Shown: positions 58,796 through 64,000 of the stretch, in pieces
Layout: every line of letters begins with the position of its first letter
Numbering within the stretch: the stretch's first letter is position 1
Origin: Aegilops tauschii subsp. strangulata
Taxonomy: Eukaryota > Streptophyta > Magnoliopsida > Poales > Poaceae
Assembly: GCF_002575655.3 (NCBI RefSeq)
Contig: NC_053037.3
Coordinates: 448,849,793 to 448,913,792, forward strand
DNA length: 64,000 nucleotides
Reading direction: 5' to 3'
Made by a program: the position numbers and the translations under genes
The notes under the pieces: generated by a model
What the model was told of the DNA's origin: nothing
Database searches by the model: none
The model's input: the letters and a program-made list of their open reading frames with translations, nothing else

Positions 58796-59443
58796 ATGGC
58801 GAGAGGGCGCACCGGTGCTTCGACGGTGGCGACGAGGGTCTCTGCTCGACAGCGCGCTCCTCCTTCCCAAGAGCTCGTGGCGGCGGAGCCGGCCACGAGG
58901 GGAAGGGGTAGGGGGCGGGGCCGAGGTCACCGTGGCGCTCGGGGAAAAGGAGGACGGGGTGGCGCACCGGCCTCGCCTCCGCCGGCGGTCCCTCCCCTAA
59001 TGGAGCGCCACGTTGGGGACCAGCCTCGCGAGTTCTTCATCAGGCTGCACCGGCCAGCGCGCCATCGTCTTCGTCTCCCTACTCCATTTGCTCGGGAGAT
59101 GGAGCCTGACCCGCCACAGACTCTGAGATTGCATATGAGGGCCTGCGGGAATGGCGGCACGCGGGTTGATGTCGATTTCCCCGCCCCTCACGTCATGTAT
59201 CTTCACCGCGGATGGAAGACCTTCGCTCGTATCCACAGCCTGACGTCGGGGCTCGTTCTCTATTTCAAATTAATGGAGAACAGCCTGCTCTCCGTCAAGG
59301 TCTTTGGAGACTTTGGAATTCGCCTAAAGCGTTGCGTGGAGAGCTCCTCCGATGACGAAGACTCTTCCTCAAGCGGGAGCAACGAGGAGGACAGCGACAA
59401 CGACGACGAGGGTAGCGGGCGGGAGGATGACGGGTCCGACTAG
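58796..59443 (+). CDS. B3-like domain protein, retroelement-associated
   Basis: A 215-aa open frame starting MARGRTGASTVATRV; the frame is open 43 codons further up, but this ATG follows the TATA box at a proper distance. Residues about 30-60 are an Arg/Gly-rich basic tract (RGRGRGRGRGHRGARGKGG). Residues about 80-180 resemble a plant B3 DNA-binding domain, especially YLHRGWKTFARIHSLTSG and the following LYFKLMENSLLSVKVFG strand. The tail is Ser/Asp/Glu-rich and ends DDGSD. B3 domains bind DNA in plant transcription factors; whether this one binds DNA is unknown. It lies next to the outer side of a Gypsy LTR, antisense to the Gypsy direction, so it probably belongs to an element rather than being a host gene. 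No introns or stops. Confidence 0.65.
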   Translation: MARGRTGASTVATRVSARQRAPPSQELVAAEPATRGRGRGRGRGHRGARGKGGRGGAPASPPPAVPPLMERHVGDQPREFFIRLHRPARHRLRLPTPFAREMEPDPPQTLRLHMRACGNGGTRVDVDFPAPHVMYLHRGWKTFARIHSLTSGLVLYFKLMENSLLSVKVFGDFGIRLKRCVESSSDDEDSSSSGSNEEDSDNDDEGSGREDDGSD

Positions 59444-60515
59444 GCGTCGGGAACAATGTTCCTGGGCGACGCCGGCAACACCATCATCTGCATCGCCAGC
59501 TCCTTTAACTTCTCGGGGTCATCGCCTTGGGCGGCTAGCGTTGGAGGGACGGGGAAGACGAAGAAGGCGGGTGGCAGGCCATCAAGTCAGAGTACACGGG
59601 CACCGACGCCTTCATCGTGTATTGGCGGGCCGCTGCCTCGTCTTCCAGCTCTTCCTCCGGCACCGTCATCACTGGCCTCCTTCCGGACGATCGCCGATAT
59701 GTTCTCTTGGCGTCTTCTACTGCTCGTACCTCACCTAGGCGCTCCTTTTGCCCTTCTGCCATCTTGTTCCATTCCCTGAGGAGAGGGACAAGAAAGGGAT
59801 TACGAGCATCTTATCTCTTTTTAGTTTGTAAGCCCACGGGCCTCTGTAAGATTTAGATCTCGTAACCCCCCTGTTCATGTATGCAATCCGTACGAATTGT
59901 ACTTGTTAGCAACATATTAATGAGGAGAAGGGTGTTTGCCGGGTTTTGTTTGCGCGTGGGCGAGGGCCACACGAAGGAACAAGCCCTTGTTATCTGAAGA
60001 TAAACACTATTTCCCGACAACAGGTCTTGCCGTCTTCCTGCTCTATAGCTCGGCTACACTCGCGCCCTTGGCGGAGGTAGGGGTCGAGCAGGATTAGGCC
60101 CTTCGCTCGTCCTCTTCCCATCACACTACAACCGTGTTCCAGCCCAAAGTAATTTTCGGACACGGGACAGAGGGAGCAAGATGGTATGCGAGCGAGCAAA
60201 GTCTCGTATGTTCAAGTTTCATACAGAAGCACTGAGTGGGGGAAAAAGACTTATCTAATGTCGCAGCCCCCGGCAACCTTGGCTTTTCGTGGTTGAATCC
60301 TTAGACCTGCAGCCCTCGGCAACCTTGGCTTGTCAGGTTCGGGGCGCCGGCCTATTCTCTTTCTTCCCAAATAGCTCAGCAGAAAAATGTCCACGCACCC
60401 TGCGAACCAAAAAGGACGGAAAGGAACAGAGAAATGCTCACTCGACCTCTATGCTAAGGGTTAGTCGCCGCCAAGCACTATCAACCCTAACAGAGAGAGA
60501 GAGAGACTCAACCTA
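59444..60515 (+). other. downstream region of the B3-like ORF
   Basis: After the stop, about 350 bp of GC-rich sequence is followed by an AT-richer 3'-UTR-like stretch (59820-59930). The rest (59990-60515) is non-coding retroelement-like sequence with repeated CAGCCCxCGGCAACCTTGGCTT at about 60265 and 60310. A GA run precedes the CACTA terminus. No other gene is seen. Confidence 0.4.
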
Positions 60516-61050
60516 CACTACAAAAAAAATACACTTCCGTGATGATACGTGTTTGTCACAGTAGGTCGCGTTTTATGTCATGCATATACATCCATGACAA
60601 ATTTATGACAGAATCAAGATAGTCATACCTGTGCTGTCGTAGAAGTGTTCCATGACATTGCCAAAAGTATCATCACGGAAGTGTCCACTTCCATGACGAT
60701 AAATCGCACGTCACAGAAGTGCTTTCGTCAAGGGTGACCGACACGTGGCATCCACCGTAACGGAACGCTGTTAAGCTATCGGCTCGGATTTTGGATCCGA
60801 TAACCCGTTAACAACCCTGACCAATGGGAAATTTCCATGTGTAAAATTCTGATTGGCCGAAGGGAACACCTGTCAGCTCGTCAGTGGGCCAGATGTCGCC
60901 CGTCCATTGGAGGAGACATGCCTATGATACGTCGACACGTGGCTGGGCCCAACAGAGGCCCATATAAGTTAAAAAGGCTGGCCCAGTCAAAGGCCCGTAA
61001 AACTTAATCAGGTACTAGTGGGCCAGCCCAATAACGGCCTGCTTAATAAA

Positions 61051-61218
61051 GGCCCATTTACGGCCCGAAGCCAGATCTGGCCCGTTAATTGTTCGCCCAA
61101 TATTTGGGCCCATTTACGGCCCGAAGCCAGATCTGGCCCGTTAATTGTTCGCCCAATATTTGGGCCCATTTGCGGACCGAAGCCAAATCTGGCTCGTTAA
61201 TTGTTCGCCGAATATTTG
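61051..61218. repeat. 56-bp tandem repeat, three copies, in the CACTA subterminal region
   Basis: Copies start at 61051, 61107 and 61163 with GGCCCATTTACGGCCCGAAG; the first two are near identical and the third is diverged. They lie in a longer field (60950-61870) of degenerate GGCCCG/CGGGCC motifs every 20-40 bp. Confidence 0.85.
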
Positions 61219-62158
61219 AGCCCAACTATAGCCCAGTGACTTTCGGCCTGTTAGAGGACTGCTGTAGACATGGGCCCATTTCAGCCCAGTGTGACTTTCG
61301 GCCTGGGAATGGCCCGTGCTGCCCATGGGCCATATATGGTCCGACGGGACATCGGGCCCACTAACGGCCCGTGCTAAAGGTGGCAACAGTTAAGCCCAAC
61401 GTGACTTTGGGCCTGTTAAAGGCCTGTCGCGTAATTCGGCCCGTTGATGCATGTGCTAAGCTTTCGGCCTCTTAAAGGCCCATGATATCAGTGGGCCAAC
61501 TAAGGCCCAAGATATGTTTCGGCCTCGTAAAGGCCCGTGAGCTAACTGGGCCCAAAACGGCCCGGTCTACATTTTGGCCTGCTGAAGGCCCGTCGACGAC
61601 TAGTGAAAATTGAGGCCCAACATGCATTTTGGCCTGCTAAAGGCCCGTGGTTTCATCTCGGCCGTAACAGGCCAGTACAATATTTAGCCTGTTAATGGCC
61701 CAACGCTACCTGGGCCAAACTAAGCGCTGGGTCGACAAAAGGCCCAACTAAAATATAGGCCGGTGTAAGTTTGGGCCTGGCGCAATGTGTGAAGGCCCTA
61801 ATCATTCGGGCCCAAGAAAGACGCAGGCCGGCCCAATTGTGGCCCGCTAAAAACCTGGCCCGTTAGAGTCGAATGTTTCGGTCCGGTCGACTACATCTAA
61901 TTTTTTTCAGATAGCGAATGATGGCAGTAACTAGTAGGAATTAAGAACAAACCTACTCTATTCAATAAAGAAATTACGGCATAGTAACTAAGAATAAACC
62001 TACACTATACAATAAAGGATTTAAGGTATATTACATCCACTGGGCATCAAAGTTCGCCACCAGTGATCATAAAGCGCAACGAAGAAGCAGATTACAAAAA
62101 CTGGGCACCATTGCAGCGTAACAAAATAATACTGAACCGAGACCACTTCCAAGACAGT
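61219..62158. repeat. GGCCC-rich degenerate repeats and 3' flank of the CACTA gene
   Basis: Up to about 61870 the sequence is a field of irregular GGCCCGTT/GGCCCAA motifs. From 61890 to 62158 it becomes AT-rich and non-coding, probably the 3' UTR of the minus-strand transposon gene. Confidence 0.6.
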
Positions 62159-64000
62159 TCAAGAAAGGTTAGCCTTGCGGGGGAACTGCTGCGCAAGCTG
62201 CTGAGCAAGGCTGTGAGACCGGCCTAGCATGTCGGTCATAGCTTCCAGGTGTAGCTGTTTAGCGACGAGGTTCTCATTGGTGTTCTCCACAATCTTTCTT
62301 AGAGATAGGACTTCAAGTCGAAGTTGAGTTGCAGAATGCCTTTCTGCTAGAACTTGGGACTGAAGAAGTCGAACTGATTCAGACAACGAATTCTGTGAGC
62401 TTGTCTGACTGTTAGTCTCAAGTAACTTGAACACTGCATCAAGACAAGACTTTGGGGTTGTCTCGCTATCTTCAAGATGTTTTGCCTTCTTTGCTGCAAT
62501 ATATGTTGGGTTTGTCTCACAGCCTTCAGCTGACTTGTGCATGCCATCAGGCATATCACCCTGAAACAAAGCAGAGAGATGACAAGTTTTGCACGTGTAT
62601 AAACAAAGATGATAACTATTCTGCCAATTCTATCCAATTTCAAATTAGAATATAAAGAGTAAGTTCAAAATATCAACAGCATAATTTGGCATTGTTCATA
62701 ATGCGGGGAGCTTCACCACACTACTGGATTACCATGTCAACATAACAAGCATAGATGAAGGGCAAAGAAAATCATTGTATCTATTTTGGATAATGTGCAT
62801 GGCATGTTGTTCATATCATCAGCCACATCAGTAAGATAAAACAGGAGATGACAAGGTGCAAACGTGGGCTGCTTCACCACACACTGGATTATAGATCCAC
62901 AAAAACAAGCATACATATAGGGAGTATTAAGTAATGTGCATGGTATGAATAAGGAATTTGGTTTTACAAGTAAAACTTAGAACTTACGGTTCTTACGAAC
63001 ATGCATTTTGGTAGAAACAGCAAACTAAACAGCAGTAAACGATAGGGAGTATGAGCAAATTAAACAGCAGTTGAGGATAAAGGCTTTAGAAGGACTGACT
63101 TACATTAACAGTTAATACCGGCTTTATAATGCCCTTCTCCATCTCAAGGGAAGGATAACTCAAGAATTTCAGCACAGAATCTTCTTCATAAGCATTGCAT
63201 GTACTCTACATTTTGTAGAGAGTAATTATAGATATGATAATACTGGAAGGGATAGAGGATAATGAAGATAAGATGCAGATTGATGCTACATAATCAACTA
63301 CCAATCCCTGGAAGTACAAGCGTTACAGGACAAAATGTACTGACAAGAGCAATGGGCTACACTTCTGCACTGGCATTGTCTGTGTATTCTACTTGTTTGT
63401 AAGATTAAATACAGATCTGATCTTTTTTAGTAAATGGTGGGCGAGGGAGATAAGATGCAGAATGCTACAAAATGAACCAATCCCTCTTCCCATAATACAA
63501 GAGTGTTTTGAACACTGGTGTACTGTACAAAACGTTCTTATATTATGGGACGGAGGGAGTAACTGTTAATGTAAGTACAGTGATAGACCACGTTCAGTCC
63601 TTACAAGATGACTGCAAAGCTAAACCTCTTCAAAAGCATTGGGTTGATTCTAAATTTATGTAAGAGTCCATATGGATCTTATAATGTCCACCAAATGGAC
63701 GATTACGAGGCTAACATGTGCAGTGATGCTACATAATCAAACAGCTATGAAAGTAAGTATGGTCATACAGGGCAAGATGTACTCACAAGAGCAATGCAGT
63801 GTGCAGTATAGTTGCGAGATTCTGTGGTCCCTTGAGAACGAATGTTCTTCTGCTAACAGTTTTCATACAAGTGAGACATTAAGGAAAATGCAGAAATGTA
63901 GTTCAAATTGGGATGTGATATCATAGACAGTACCTTACGCTGCAGCCGAGACCAATGTGTAACAAGATTATTCCAGTCACCGTCGGATAAATGTAGCACC
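62159..64000 (-). CDS. C-terminal exons of a CACTA transposon protein (PTTA/En/Spm-like), partial
   Basis: Three minus-strand exons with GT-AG borders and matching phases: at least 64000-63934 (reading ...NNLVTHWSRLQRK), 63205-63104 (34 codons, STCNAYEEDSVLKFLSYPSL...) and 62560-62159 (134 codons to a TGA). The last exon is a coiled coil (SESVRLLQSQVLAERHSATQ, LRLEVLSLRKIVENTNENL) ending QLAQQFPRKANLS. In the family such proteins are thought to bind subterminal repeats or aid transposition; this assignment is by resemblance. The upstream exons lie outside the window. No stop or frameshift is seen in this part. Confidence 0.6.
63480..63559. mobile_element. Stowaway-type MITE in a CACTA gene intron
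   Basis: About 80 bp with degenerate inverted ends: TCCCTCTTCCCATAATACAAG on the left against the complement of CTCCCTCCGTCCCATAATATAAG on the right. A right-hand TA follows; the left TA is lost. It sits between the exons at 63934 and 63205. Confidence 0.7.

Larger units (their letters stand above)
60516..64000 (-). mobile_element. CACTA (En/Spm) DNA transposon, one end, continues beyond the window
   Basis: The terminus reads CACTACAAAAAAAATACAC at 60516, preceded by CTA as a possible 3-bp target duplication. The next 400 bp hold short repeated direct and inverted motifs (TTCCATGAC, CACGGAAGTG, TGTCACAG), typical of CACTA subterminal regions. A GGCCC-rich repeat zone (60950-61870) and minus-strand transposon gene exons follow. 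The other terminus lies outside the window. Confidence 0.85.

Noticed and set aside
61018..61386. Short frames with repeated peptides
   Set aside because: They are translations of the 56-bp CACTA tandem repeat and GGCCC motifs, without coding support.

Overview
This is a plant nuclear genomic window, almost certainly from the wheat/barley tribe (Triticeae). The genes have typical plant exon-intron structure. About 70-75% of the window is nested transposable elements whose long terminal repeats (LTRs) resemble grass families I recognise: BARE/WIS/Angela-type Copia, Fatima-type Gypsy, Sukkula-type LARD, a CACTA transposon and Stowaway MITEs. Family names come from memory of the sequences, not from a search.

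Bases 1-15.3 kb form a small gene island. A minus-strand, intron-free CC-NB-LRR immune receptor gene (234-3587) is followed by a plus-strand 13-exon dihydropyrimidinase gene (5853-9216). A minus-strand 11-exon TGA-type bZIP transcription factor gene (10084-14887) then converges on it. All exon phases of the two multi-exon genes close without a stop (536 and 454 aa). Stowaway MITEs lie in one TGA intron and upstream of TGA.

From 16.6 kb onward the window is a pile of elements. In order: a Gypsy gag relic (16.6-17.96 kb); a Copia LTR and leader (17.96-20.0 kb) interrupted by a reversed Copia (20.0-24.2 kb); the 3' end of a minus-strand Gypsy whose LTR carries a PGARP-coding minisatellite (24.2-26.27 kb); a Fatima-like Gypsy with 5' LTR, decayed gag-pol, intact integrase reading frame and an antisense additional ORF (26.27-35.9 kb). 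That antisense ORF is split by a solo LTR with a perfect target duplication. Then come a segment with a plus-strand coiled-coil ORF (35.9-40.1 kb), an Angela LTR and leader (40.1-43.05 kb), a truncated Sukkula LTR containing a second complete Sukkula solo LTR with a perfect target duplication (43.05-51.48 kb), and two minus-strand Gypsy remnants (51.5-53.1 and 53.1-58.2 kb). A plus-strand ORF with a plant B3-like domain follows (58.8-59.4 kb), and finally one end of a CACTA transposon with its terminal gene exons (60.5 kb to the window end).

The three host genes belong to unrelated pathways (immune recognition, pyrimidine catabolism, stress transcription) and nothing in the sequence links them. 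I found no rRNA, tRNA, CRISPR array or clearly undescribed system. The most unusual items are the retroelement-borne antisense ORFs, especially the B3-domain ORF and the long coiled-coil ORF, and the exact nested solo-LTR structures.
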